The notes under the pieces: generated by a model
Database searches by the model: none
What the model saw: the letters and a program-made list of their open reading frames with translations, nothing else
What the model was told of the DNA's origin: nothing
Assembly (NCBI GenBank): GCA_018398585.1
Contig: JAGTTD010000021.1
Span: forward strand, 146,501 to 210,500
From: Simmondsia chinensis
Taxonomy: Eukaryota > Streptophyta > Magnoliopsida > Caryophyllales > Simmondsiaceae
Direction of reading: 5' to 3'
Length of the DNA: 64,000 nt
Translations under genes and position numbers: made by a program
In this document: in pieces, positions 22,758 through 34,319 of the stretch
Numbering within the stretch: position 1 is the first letter of the stretch
Layout: every line of letters starts with the position of its first letter

Positions 22758-23122
22758 TGGTGTGCCCAATCTAGGATTTTGGGTGTCATTTGCTCTGTTT
22801 AGGTTTTTACTTCATTCTTTTTCTTGCTTTGTCCATGTCCTATGGTTATTAGGTTTACAATTCCCAATTTCTTTGTGTTTTGTTTATAGCTCTGTTATGA
22901 GTTTTTAGTAAGTTCGATTTTATCCGAATTTTTCCTTTGTTTTAATTTTAGGTGTAGGTTGAAGTGGATTTTCTCCACGTTTTCTTTTTCTTTAGTTTAG
23001 TTGCTTTAATTTTTGTTTCTTTTACTAGATTAGGCTTTACTTTTACTTTATCGTGTCAATTTTCTTCTTTTTAGTATTTGTCCCTTCTTTTTTGTGTTGA
23101 CCTGCTACCGCATTTTCAGATC

Positions 23123-23365
23123 ATGTCTTGTGCAAAGAAGAGCCTCCTTGAGGAGGGTAGTAGCTCCCACCCTCTGGATCATACCCCGTTTTTCCCTCAT
23201 TGGTAAGGGAATTTTATTCTTCCTTCACTTTCCTGTGAGGTTAGTATCTGCGGGCAAGAGCGCCTTTTTTATGGCAATTACGTGGCCGAGGCCATTAGCT
23301 ATCCGCTTGTTTGTGACGAGACTGTTTGGTCCCCCCAAGGACCCACCAAATGTCGTGACGATCAT
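23123..23365 (+). pseudogene. Element A ORF3 (env-position ORF), 5' part, cut by element E
   Basis: The reading starts at ATG 23123 (MSCAKKSLLEEGSSSHPLDH), hits a stop at 23207-23209, and continues in the same frame as CGQERLFYGNYVAEAISYPL up to the insertion site atcat at 23361-23365. Position after pol, the Ser-rich start and the FYGNYVAE block fit the extra ORF of Athila elements, often annotated as 'putative plant transposon protein' and sometimes called env-like. Its function in the family is not established. No transmembrane segment is visible here. Confidence 0.55.
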
Positions 23366-24999
23366 TGATAAGTCCAATTTAGCATATAATTATCCATATC
23401 ATTGTAGTTCATTTTCTAACCATTTTACCTCAAGTTTTATCGCCATTGTTCACTTTTACTCTTTTTCGCTTCTATTGCCATTTCTTTGCAAAAACACTTA
23501 TTTTTTTACTAAATCTTGCTAGGTTTTACCATCAAAATCAACAAGTGAATGCAAGATACATCAAAAAAGAGCAAAAAGTTGGGCAAAACACATCAAAATA
23601 CATGGCTGCAACAAGAATAACAAGAACTTGCACAATTCATTTCAACTTGCAAAAATGGGTGGCAAAATAAACAAATCAAGTGCAAGGGTGGATTAAATAA
23701 TATATTAACATGTCCAAGATGATTTCAAGAGTGAATTTGGGCAGTGCAAAGCTGAAAAAATGAACAAATAACAGCAAAGAACAGAAAAATGCAGAGACTG
23801 TATAACAACCATGAACAATTCATTTCAACTTGCAAATTTGGGTGGCAAAATGGACAAATAACGTGAAAGGACTTCTTGTACACTTCATTAATATGTTAAA
23901 GTTGATATTAAGACTGATTTTGGGCAGCCAAAGCTGAAGAAAAATGAAGAAGTTAGCAGCAAGTTGCAAACTGCAGAAACTAGGCGGCAGTGGCAGGAAG
24001 GAGGTGTAATGAGCTTTAAGCTTGCTATATTTTTTATTTTAAGTAATTCCAACCTCAAATACTACAAATAGGGATGCTTAGGAGGTCTTTTATCATCGAT
24101 TCATCCAGAAAAAACACAATACAAATTGGGAATATAAGTAGAAATTCGTAGGGAAGAAGAAGGAGGAGAAAATAAGAAGTTTGGTTTGTGATTTCTTATT
24201 TTCTACTTATTTTCTATCCTTTTCTTCTTTAAGTTCATGAATTTTGTCTTAGTTTTGTATTATATTATGTTTACTATGAACTAATTTTGTTTTTCCAAGG
24301 CTACGATGTAGCTTAAGTTGTAATATACGCTATCTTCTAATTCGACGTTTTCAAAGTTTGTTTATTACTTTATTTGAGTGTTTATCATTGTTCTTCACGA
24401 GTTTTGAATGCTTGATCACCATCCAAAGCCTATAATGATTCATAATGAGTCTGTGAGGAGATTTATGATGATTGCTAGGGTGATAAATACCACAAATTGA
24501 GCGAATACCCGAGAAAGATTAACGCGATTTGTGTTGTCTTAAGTGAAAACCACAGATCTTCAAAACTCTTTTCTTATTTAAATTCACGCAAGAGATTGAT
24601 GAGTTAATGTGTAAAAGAGCAAGCTAAATGTTGCTAGAGAGAGAATATTTGGTAAATTAGGATTTTCGACTATCAATATGTAATAACAGCTTGAATATTG
24701 AGAATAGAAAGGTGTATTGATGCAACTAGGAGATGCCTTGGATCTTATTAAATCATAAAAATCATCTAAAAATCAGAAAACTTTATAAAAAAAATCAGTA
24801 GACATTTTTATTCTCTTTCATTTTGTTTTGTTTTGTTTCATAACAAAAATTTCAACTTTCGGTCTTTCAAATAGTGCTAAAACTATTAATTTCGGTACTT
24901 GCATCATAACTAATCCTCATGATATTGATATTCTACTCATTCTTTATTACTTGATATGACTTAGTGCACTTGCTAAGCTATACACCAAGACAAGCATCA
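23366..24999 (+). repeat. Element E 5' LTR
   Basis: It runs tgataagtcc...caagcatca and is very similar to 28184-29806, with small indels only. Confidence 0.95.
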
Positions 25000-25005
25000 A
25001 GTTTT

Positions 25006-25023
25006 TGGCGCCGTTGTCGGGGA
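25006..25023 (+). promoter_or_regulatory. Element E primer-binding site
   Basis: Tggcgccgttgtcgggga begins seven bases after the LTR. This is the tggcgccgttgccgggga site typical of Athila/Tat elements, with one change. Confidence 0.85.
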
Positions 25024-25630
25024 TTGCCTATATTTGAGTGATATTGATAACACCTAGTTTTAGTACTAATTTGAAATTATTAATAATCTGTAAATTTTGT
25101 TTAAAATTTGAAAAATAAATCTCCTTTCATTTATTTAATTCATTTGTAAAACAAATTCTTAAAAAAAAGAATTTTTTGGTATATGCATACCCCCCTAAAA
25201 AAATTGTGTTTTGGTTAAATTTTGTTAGTTTTGTGTTATTTTGTTATTTTTCCTTGTAATTTCTCCTTATATTTATCTTTCTTTTACTAATAAGTTCACT
25301 TTGTTAAGAGTTAAAATTGTTATTTTTAAGATTTTTAAAGCATTAGTGTTACTATCCCCCTTTTCCACAAAAAAAAAAAAAAAAAAAAAGGTTTTTCTTA
25401 ACTTTTGTTTTAGATTGTTGTATTTTTAAGTTTTTTGATTAATTTTAACTTTGTTTAAACTTTTAATTCACTTATATAAGTTTTTCAAAGTTAAGTTTGT
25501 TATCTTTAAGTTTTTCAAAATTATGTTTTCTTAATTTTAACTTGGTTTTCAAAGATTGTTGTATTTTTAAGCTTTTTCACTAATTTTAATTTTTCTCTAA
25601 CTTTTAAGTTTATTTATTCTTTGTTTTTTT

Positions 25631-26245
25631 TTGTATTTTGTTTTTAAAAAAAATGAAGGAAAACTAAAAGTAATGGCTTGCTATAACTTTATGAGACCTC
25701 AATATCAAGCTATACCAAAAAGACAATTGAGCATTTGTGAAATTGGTGTATTATTTGCTCAACTCTCACTAATTCAAAAACAAATAGATGACATGATTGC
25801 TACTCGTACTCCTAGATGTGAATTTTGTGCAGATAACCATGCTAGTATGGAATGCCAAATGGGAAATAGCTTTTCCTCATTGAGTTCTGAACTATATAAC
25901 TACACGTCCATTTATAACCAAACCCAATACAACTCTTACTCTAGCACCTACAGTCAAGGATGGATGAACCCTTCTAATTTTTCATGGAACCATCATGAAG
26001 CACCTTGGCTACCCATTCATCCACCTCAAGAAAAGAAATATAACTTAAAAGAAACATTTAGAGAGTTCATTCAAGAAACTAGGGCTAGCTTTAGAAATCA
26101 AGAAACCTCCATCCAAAATTTAGAAACTCAAGTAGGGACAATATTAGAGGAACTTTTTGAGAGTTCCAAAGATTCCTTGTCTAGCAATACCATCACCGAC
26201 CCAGGGGAACAAATTAAGGCCATAAGAAGAACCATCTCAGTGTGA
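25631..26245 (+). pseudogene. Element E partial gag
   Basis: The 204-codon open frame starts near 25631; a better first Met may be the one at about 25673 (MACYNFMRPQYQ). It has LFAQLSLIQKQIDDMIATRT, a Cys cluster (CEFCADNHASMEC), the motif STYSQGWMNPSNFSWNHHEA, then REFIQETRASFRNQETSIQN and LETQVGTILEEL, an amphipathic coiled coil. This matches the central and C-terminal gag of Athila-type elements; the capsid N-terminus is missing. It could still be translated, but as a gag fragment. Confidence 0.75.
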
Positions 26246-28183
26246 CATAAGCGGCTTGATTAACCCATCGCCACCAATGACCAAGCCCATCTTAACCGAA
26301 CCACTACCACCAGTAATTGAAATAGAGTGTCAAGCTTATCAAACAAAGTCAAAGGCTTCGAAGCCAAGGATGACTTAGTGAAAAAATGCAGAAAAGATCG
26401 AAAAAGGATTTCAAGTCTTGGCACATTAAGCTCAAGGACCCCATTATTGAAGAAGGTGGAGGTGGTCGTGTAAAGAAGGGTACAAAGAAGCTCCATGGAA
26501 GAAAATGGTCATTAAGGGTGAATGGAGGAAACGCCATTCTTCTCCAGGACACGAGATAGATCATCAGCATAAAGTCAAGCTAACAATTATAACTCAAGCG
26601 CTTCTTGGAAGGCAACCCAAGTTTTCTTTTCCCTACTTCTTTTCTTTTAATTCTCTTAATTATTTTTTCATGTTTCTATATATTATTATTCAAAACGGTT
26701 TTTAAAACAAGTTTGGAGGCAACCTGATGACAACATTCATCATCAAAAAGCAATCCTTAAACCTGGGAAGTGTCATTCACCTACTGTTTCATTCTTTATA
26801 TTTCTTTTAATATCAAGGACAATGTTAACAATAAGTTTGGGAGTGAGAGAGACATTTTGTCACATTTTTAAAATTTTGAACAAAATTTTAAAAAAAAAAA
26901 GTTTTCCTGTCAGTCCTATTTTATCTTTTAGAGTTAGGTTTAGTGCCTCCTAGAGTTCGGAGCCTTTGTATCGAGATGTAGATAGTGTCGGCTAACAAAA
27001 AGATTTTTCATTTTCTATAGTTTAAATCAATAGTCTTTTAAATTTTTCTTGCATATTAAAGCAAAAAAAAAAAAAAAAAAAAAAAAATTTGGAGATCTTA
27101 TCATCATACTTTTTAGGTAAATTTTCTATTATTTTCAGCTTGTTTACTTTAATTAGACTTAAATAACCTGAGAATCAATTATTTTTATATTCTAATTGCA
27201 AAACAGACATACAGCGATAGGTCACATGCCATTTGCTGCGGACCAATTTCTCAGGTTGGGGGTCCTCAGAAACAGCCTCTCTTCAGGGTAGCCCCCTGAA
27301 GGGAGAAGGCTGCGTACATCTACCCCCTCAGACCCTGCTTATGGGGGAGTCCTTGGAGGCACTGAGTTTGTTGTTGTTGATCTATTCTAAGGCACTATCT
27401 TGATAAAAGCGTAGTATTTGAGTTTATTAGTTGGCATGGTTGTTTTATCTTTTTTTTTTCCTGATTAAAAGATGCTCAAATTTGAATAGATTGCATTAAG
27501 ATTATCATTTGCATAATAGATTTGAAGAGTTATGTCTAAGTCTAAGTAAAAGAAAAATATGAAAAAAAAGAGACAATACAAAAATAAATAAATAAAAAAA
27601 TAGAGGGAGAGAATCACTAAGCACCGCTATCCTGTTAAAAACATCTATCATTTGGATATGTACTACGGTGTGATGGTTTTGTGCCTTGGTACCTTGAGCA
27701 AGTAGATCTGTAGGGGTGTTTCAACACCTAGTACCCTGGGCCAACTGGAACGGGAGCTTCCATATTGAAAGCTCGCAACAAGGAGTACTTAAAAAACTAA
27801 CAAAGAACCGAGCATCTTTAAAAAAAAAAAAAAAGGAGAGAAAATTTGGTGAATAATTTTAGTCTTGGACATACTTGAGAAGTCTTGTTATGAGTGTTAT
27901 GATTTTTGTCTTCTATTCGGTTTGAATGTCTTGAGATAAGAAAAAACGGATAAACTTAATATGTTTAGACAACTTTTGAATTCGTTTACCTAAGTGATTG
28001 ATGGATTTTTCCTTGGAAATATTGTTTTACTTTTAGAACCTTAAAACTTTGAGTCTCGGTCATTCTTTTCTATTAGAAATAGTCTTGCTTTGAATTATGA
28101 TAAATTCTTAAAAAGTATGAGATCCTACGCTTTAATGTTTAGCCTTGCTCGAGGACAAGCAAGATTTAAGTTTGGAGGTATTT
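26246..28183 (+). other. Element E downstream region without pol
   Basis: There is no polymerase or integrase coding. The landmark ttggaaggcaacccaag (about 26607) equals the post-integrase phrase of element A at 13819, so the whole of pol appears to have been lost between gag and here. A run of 27 A lies at about 27063-27087, a LINE-tail unit at 27254-27379, and a 'gggccaactggaacgggagc' module at about 27738. Polypurine aagtttggaggt (28169-28180) precedes the 3' LTR. Confidence 0.7.
27254..27379 (+). mobile_element. 126-bp RTE LINE-tail unit ending in (TTG)n
   Basis: It starts ggttgggggtcctc, has ctgcgtacat in the middle and ends ttgttgttgttg. It matches the last about 128 bp of the LINE at 5150-5277. 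No target duplication was found. Confidence 0.75.
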
Positions 28184-29806
28184 TGATAAGTCCAATTTAG
28201 CATATAATTATCCATATCATTTTAGTTCATTTTCTAACTATTTTACCTCAAGTTTTATTGCTATTGCTCACTTTTACTCTTTTTCGCTTCTATTGCCATT
28301 TCTTTGCAAAAGCACTTATTTTTTTACTAAATCTTGCTAGGTTTTACCATCAAAATCAACAAGTGAATGCAAGATACATCAAAAAAGAGCAAAAAGTTGG
28401 GCAAAACACATCAAAATACATGGCTACAACAAGAACAACAAGAACTTGCACAATTCATTTCAACTTGCAAAAATGGGTGGCAAAATAAACAAATCAAGTG
28501 CAAGGGTGGATTAAATAATACATTAACATGTCCAAGATGATTTCAAGAGTGAATTTGGGCGGTGCAAAGCTGAAAAAATGAAGAAAAACAGCAAAGAACA
28601 GAAAAATGCAGAGACTGTATAACAACCATGAATAATTCATTTCAACTTGAAAATTTGGGTGCAAAATGGACAAATAATGTGAAAGTACTTCTTGTACACT
28701 TCATTAACATGATAAAGCTGATGTTAATGCTGATTTTGAGCGGCCAAAGCGGAAGAAAAATGAAGAAATCAGCAGCAAGTTGCAATCTACAAAAACTGGG
28801 CGGCAGTGGCAGGAAGGAGGTATAATGAGCTTTAAGCTTGCTATATTTTTTATTTTAAGTAATTCCAACCTCAAATACTACAAATAGGGATTCTTAGGAG
28901 GTCTTTTATCTTCAATTCTTCTAGAAAAAACACAATACAAAGTAGGAATGTAGGTAGAAATTCGTAGGCAAGAAGGAGGGGAAAATAAAAAGTTTGGTTT
29001 GTGATTTCTTATTTTCTAGTTCTTTTCTATTCTTTTCTTCTTTAAGTTCATGAATTTTGTCTTAGTTTTGTATTATATTATGTTTACCATGAACTAATTT
29101 GTTTTTCCAAGTCTACGATGTAGCCTGAGTTTTAATATACGCTATCTTCTATTTCGACATTTTCAAAGTTTGTTTATTGCGTTGTTTGAGTGTTTATCGT
29201 TGTTCTTCATGAGTTTTGAATGCTTGATCACCATAACAAAGCCTATAATGATTCATAATGAGTCTGAGAGGAGATTTATGGTGATTGCTAAGATGATAAA
29301 TACCACAAATTGAGCGAATACTCGAGAGAAATTAATGCGATTTGCGTGGTCTTAAGTGAAAACCACGAATCTTTAGAACTCTTTTCTTATTTAAATTCAT
29401 GCAAGTGATTGCTGAGTTAATATATAAAGAGCATGCTAAATGTTGCTTAAGAGAGAATATTTGGTAAATTAGGATTTTTGACAATCAACACGTAATAACA
29501 ACTTGAATATCGAAAATAGAAAGGCGTATTGATGCAGCTAGATGAAATCTGATGCCTTAGACCTTACTAAATCATAAAAATCAGAAAAATTTATAAAAAG
29601 TTTCGTAAACATTTTTGTTTTTTTTTTTTTTCATTTTGTTTTGTTTCATATAAAAATTTTCAACTTTTGGTCTTTCAAATAGTGCTAAAGTTACTAGTTT
29701 TGGTACTCACTTAATAATCAATCCTCGTGAAAACGATATTCTACTCATTCTTTATTGCTTGATACGACCTAGTGCACTTGCTAAGTATACACCAAGACAA
29801 GCATCA
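28184..29806 (+). repeat. Element E 3' LTR
   Basis: It is the partner of 23366-24999. It ends gcatca just before the atcat duplication. Confidence 0.95.
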
Positions 29807-29811
29807 ATCAT

Positions 29812-30229
29812 CGCTCAGATGTGTGGTGGCCATTCTGCTCCGAATGGATTATCTACCACTGTTCAATCTACCCTTCCTCCTCATATGTGGCTCTTGGACT
29901 CCATCCTTAAGGCCAATTTGTGGCTTGTGGGACGTTCACAAGAATGCACGGGTCCTATCCTTGAACTTCTTTGGAAGTTCTACCGGGGTATTTTGGTTGA
30001 TGTCGGGGCTGTTTTCCTACAGAGCATTGCCGTCGTATGCCTTAGGCTTCAGGGCTTCACTGTTGGGGACGATGCTTCGTTCTTTCCCCATCTCATTACA
30101 AGACATTTACGGCGCGTTTGGGTGTGGTTTCTAACTGCCCCCTTCAGGAATTATGCCCCCCTTATTCCCTTCGATCCCACCAAGCATAGGCGGGCCTATT
30201 ACCTGTTCCAACCCATGAACGAGAGTTAG
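29812..30229 (+). pseudogene. Element A ORF3, 3' part, resuming after element E
   Basis: Removing element E and one atcat copy joins the frame as DDHRSDVWWPFC. A frameshift soon after moves the recognisable reading to MWLLDSILKANLWLVGRSQE and LLWKFYRGILVDVGAVFLQSI. These match the 'NLxPxxHxxE...LLyxllxGxxidvGxii' pattern of plant transposon proteins in this position. A stop occurs at 30227-30229 and short readable pieces continue to about 30440. The segment is degenerate. Confidence 0.5.
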
Positions 30230-31758
30230 GTGAAGATCAGGAGGACGATCTCGGAGTGGTGCCCCACCCCACTCGAGCAATAGGCTTCGAGCAGAGGACT
30301 ATTCCCCAACTTGCACCTATCGGTCCCGACGTGATACCGCCGTATGATCATATTGAGTTTAAGGTGGTTGCATTTTGGCGACGGTAGACTGGTGGCTCTC
30401 CACCACACTTTCCCCCTCCCTGATTTCTTTTGTTTCTCTTGCACTAAACAAGTATTCTATTAACGACTTTGTTCATTACACTATTCTCTATGATTTTGTG
30501 GCTTGATTTTCCTGCTTTCACCTCTATGGATTTGCTCAACTTGTGCAGCTATATATGTCGGACCTTAGGTCTTTTCTTTCCTTTCCTTGCTTGTATTTAT
30601 TTTGATTCATTTTGAGGACAATGCAAGGTTTGGGTTTGGAGATGGCAACTATAAGTTGAACTTTTGTCTGTCCTTGTAGCTTAATTTTGCTTAAATTAGC
30701 TATGTTTTCGCATGAATGAGCATAGAATTGTTTGTGACTTCTATTTAAGATCAAGTTTGAGACACATTATGATGATTAGAATATTTATGTAATGAAATTA
30801 TTTCTAGAGCTGACTTTTGAATCTACATTTTTGTTTTTTAACTCATTTTTTCATCCTTAATCTTGTGACGTATCCTACTTTTTAGATTGAAATAGCCGAA
30901 ATAATTTTAGGAATTTGAATCCACCATTTTACTCCTAACAATGTAGAAATCAATATTCTATCTCTTTATCTTGAGTGCTTTGGGCCGGGGGGGGGGGGGG
31001 GGCACCATGATTTAGGTAGGTTCTTGTGACTTGTTGGTTCTCGTAGGCCCTGTGTCCCAAGCAAGTAAGCCCGTAGAGGTAACTTAACACCTGGTATTTG
31101 AGCCAACTGGGTCGGGAGCTGTCGATCCCAAGCTCCCTACAAGGGCCACAGTGAAAGCTTAAGAAGAATCAACCAGCTCAGGTTACTGTAGTAAGCACTA
31201 ATACCTAAAAAAATAAAAAAAGGTATGTGCTAGTAACGGCTTAGGCTGTGTATTCCTTTGACTCAAGCCATTAGGTCCGAGGAGTGCTCTTCACTCGGTG
31301 CCTTGAGCCAACTGGATCGGGAGTCACCGGCCGAAAACTCGCTACATGGTTCTGAGGGAGACACCCTGACCGTGAAAAACAAAAAAGGGGAAAACAAAAG
31401 AGAAAAGAGAAGCTTTTGTATTTCACTATTGATTAGTGGTGAATGGTTATGATAACTGATTCTTTTTATTATTCTTTCTATTCGTCTTAAATTTGGAGGG
31501 TTTGAAATAAGGCAAAGGGAAGAGAAGTTCTAAGCTCACATACTCTTAAAAAACTTGAATCACGAGAATTCAAGTTAGAACTGGTATAATAATAACATTA
31601 TATAAAGATTTTCTATTCTTAAGTACACCTTCAAATGTGATCAGAAAATAGTTTTCACAAGTTATTCTTGCCATTGCATGCCTGTCTAAAATTTTTCCAT
31701 CATTGGCTAGTTTAAGTTGAATCTTGCTTAAGGACAAGCAAGGTGTGAGTTTGGGGAT
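30230..31758 (+). other. Element A 3' untranslated region with repeated 'ccaactgg.tcgggag' modules and poly(G)
   Basis: No gene is visible. Two copies of a module occur at about 31055-31150 (gagccaactgggtcgggagc) and 31295-31375 (gagccaactggatcgggag). Each is followed by a direct statement of 'aagctc/aaactcgctac'. A related copy is in element E at about 27700-27790. A G16 run lies at 30987-31002. The segment ends in aggtgtgagtttgggga (31741-31757), the polypurine tract that primes plus-strand DNA. Confidence 0.6.
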
Positions 31759-33182
31759 GTTGATGTGGCTAAGTTTTACATACTTTATTTCACATTTATG
31801 TGACATATTCAGCTTTTACATTTGAGTTTTGTTGTACTTCAGGCACATTTATGCTTGAAATGCATTGGAGCAAACATAGGTTGATTAGTGGCAAAATCAG
31901 ACATTACTTAGGCATATTTGAAGACTATTCTGAGAACCCCGACCACGTGCGCAAAAGAAGGATTTATCGGGTCGCAATTCGGTGAACCAAATACATCTCA
32001 TAGCATTTTGTGATTCACTCAACCTATCGGCATGGAGAACTGATCGATCAGCGGCTCATAGTAGGGCGGACCCTATAGTGAGCCAGCCAATCGATTGGCC
32101 AACAGCACCGATCGATCGCAGCGTACAGAAGGTTCACCGATCGATCGGTGTACGTTTTGCAGCGTGACTCCTAGGTCACGCTGCAGCTATAAATAAAAAG
32201 GAGGAAACTAATATTTTAGATCTTTTTTTTGCACGCCTCCTCTTCTCCTCTCCCTCCTGAAGCTGCTAAGAGATCCAACATGCTCTCAAACACCGAAGTG
32301 TAGGTGGTCGGAGTGCTGGGAGGATTCAAGCTTGGATCAGTGTCAACACAGATTGAGGGAGTCTTCTCTTTCAGTTTTACTCATTATTTGTCTCTTACTT
32401 GGATTTTATGATGTGTTAAACTCCTATGGAGGAGTAGACGTTATTAGTTTTGGGATGAAGGACGGGTAGCCGTCAGTATCCCAGTTTTGTATTTAGCTTT
32501 GACGATGATTTAGTTATGTTATATTCGCACCCCTATGAGAAATTATTCATGATTTTCTGGTATTTCTGTATGTGTGCTTGTAGCCATGTTTAGATTTTTA
32601 ACTTTTTAGCGATTAGTCTTGTGCTTGTAACCTGTACTGGAACATAACAGGTTTTCACTTGTGGCCAGAGTTGAGGTTGTACCCAACCCATAACACAATC
32701 TTTTATACAGTTAATATTGAATTATGAGTAACAAAGGAATTAAGTAGTGCTAATAAGATAACCTATGCTACACTTAGGGTAATAAGATAGGTTATGCCTT
32801 TAGAATAATTCATTACCCTAAGTCCTAATTTATATATTAACTCAGGCTTAGAGCTTATAACCTAAGTCCATCAAATTATCGTCCTAAGTAAAATATAATA
32901 ATGGGATACGTGTAGAGTTACCCTAAATTCACTCCCTAAACTAACCTGAATCAAATTGACATCTTTCTTATTGTTAAATTGCTTTTGCATATTTAATCAC
33001 CTAAATCAACCCAAAAGAAGAATCGATTTCAACTGTTCGTTAAGCATTTGGTCTAATTTAACGATGATTCCCTGTGGACACGACCCGTATACCCGACAAA
33101 ATTATGACGATCTTGTACGCTTGCGAGTAAACAGTTTTAAAACATCCTCTAAAATCACATTAGCATCTTGTATGCTATTTCA
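31759..33182 (+). repeat. Element A 3' LTR
   Basis: It begins tgttgatgtggc right after the polypurine tract. A TATA box lies at 32187-32197. The late segment gattccctgtggacacgacc (about 33064-33083) is a phrase common near the end of plant gypsy LTRs. The right end is uncertain because the 5' LTR is outside the window; 33182 is the best TG...CA guess and it could end 10-50 bp earlier. Confidence 0.6.
32106..32197 (+). promoter_or_regulatory. Element A LTR core promoter: CG-palindrome cluster, 11-bp hairpin and TATA box
   Basis: CACCGATCGATCG lies at 32106-32118 and the perfect 16-bp palindrome CACCGATCGATCGGTG at 32135-32150. A perfect inverted repeat TGCAGCGTGAC / GTCACGCTGCA (32158-32168 / 32175-32185) ends two bases before ctataaataaa (32187-32197). 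The arrangement looks like a U3 regulatory region. Confidence 0.6.
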
Positions 33183-34034
33183 ACTATGAATTACTATTTT
33201 TACAAATTGATATACTCAAATAAGTTATTTTCGCATTGATTATCCGAATTGTTTGAATCGAATTTGAATTAAATTACCGGATTATCGAATATTTTTTTGG
33301 GTATTGCTTATACTCTTAATTCTCAACTTACATTAAAAATAGAAAGGTAGATCAGTCAATCACATTTTCCAAAATTTTCATTGGGTTCATTTGTGAGTGG
33401 GGAAGCGTGCATGTGGTGCACGCGCTTCCTATTTGTTTAGTTTGGCCCACTATTGGAATCCATTTTATGTTCATCTTTACTATAATTAGCATTGCTAAAA
33501 GTAAGTCAAATATATATATATGAATGAGATAATTTACATAGGAAGATGAGAGATGACTCAAAAAAATTTGGGCTGAATAATAACTTTAATTAAAGGAGTA
33601 AAAATAATTTTAATATGCGAGTCTTTGATTTAAATCTAAAGGTTTTTATTATTTCCTTTCATCTCTCACTCTCTTATATAAATCATGTCTTATTGGTGCT
33701 ATATATTTATATATACACACAATAATAATAATGAAAACAAATTATTTGATATTAATTTTTATAAATTAAAAGTTTTATCTGGGTACAAAAATTTAACACT
33801 TTTCTTTTTTTTTTTTTCCAATAAATTTAACACTTTCCAATAAACTATAATAATAACATCCAATAAAGGACAGAAGCTTAAAATGAAAAAAAAGACACTT
33901 TTGTTTGAATGGCTTCGGCAGAAACCATATGATTGAGTGGGTTCCACTAGCATCCATCCAGGTACGACTAGGACATGACGCATTATGCAGAAAAAAACTC
34001 CAAAATATTAGGACCAAGTTGAATCAAATCTTTG

Positions 34035-34075
<41 letters not shown>

Positions 34076-34319
34076 AAGTTGAGTCAGAATCCTATATAAA
34101 TTATTATTATTTGTCATTGGTGGTCTGCATGGTTATGCTTCTTAATTATGTCAAATTTAATCCTTATAGTGTAACTTTAAACTTGATATTTTGTTCTTTT
34201 TACCACAAGCCAATCTTTATATTATGAAATATTATTCTTTTGCAGACGCAATACTTATACATTGACAAAAGTATTACATTAAAAAAATTCATAATCAATT
34301 TTTTCTCAATTTCACTATG
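33183..34319. other. AT-rich flank of element A; no gene seen
   Basis: Only short ORFs without family features occur. It contains an (AT)n stretch near 33510, poly(T) at 33807, and the A34 run described separately. Confidence 0.6.
34016..34091 (+). repeat. A34 run flanked by imperfect direct repeats
   Basis: A run of 34 A (34040-34073) with nine other bases lies between aagttgaatcaaatc (34016-34030) and aagttgagtcagaatc (34076-34091). It could be the tail of a retroposon truncated almost to nothing. Confidence 0.4.

Larger units (their letters stand above)
23366..29806 (+). mobile_element. Element E: gag-only (LARD-like) gypsy element in element A ORF3
   Basis: LTRs of 1634 and 1623 bp enclose 3.2 kb holding a partial gag and no pol. 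The target duplication atcat is perfect (23361-23365, 29807-29811). Gag resembles that of element A (Tyr/Ser-rich stretch ending in GWMNPSNFSWNHH) and the PBS is of the Athila/Tat type, so it is likely a non-autonomous relative of Athila. Confidence 0.9.
1..33182 (+). mobile_element. Element A: Athila-like Ty3/gypsy retrotransposon, 5' LTR off-window, split by elements B, C and E
   Basis: Gag, protease, RT, RNase H and integrase follow in gypsy order. A third ORF lies downstream of integrase and then a 3' LTR, the layout of the Athila lineage. The element occupies 1-4080, 13326-14555, 22763-23365 and 29812 to about 33182; the gaps are later insertions. The integrase reading LVFG is cut at 4075 and resumes as KACHLP at 13326, and ORF3 is cut at 23365 and resumes at 29812. 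Removing the insertions leaves about 9.3 kb, which with a missing 5' LTR and leader fits an Athila element of about 11-12 kb. Every gene carries stops or frameshifts, so this copy is dead and is the oldest layer of the nest. Its own target duplication cannot be seen. Confidence 0.85.

Noticed and set aside
27254..27379. Target duplication for this LINE-tail unit
   Set aside because: Caatttctca and atctattcta were compared as flanks, but they do not match well enough.
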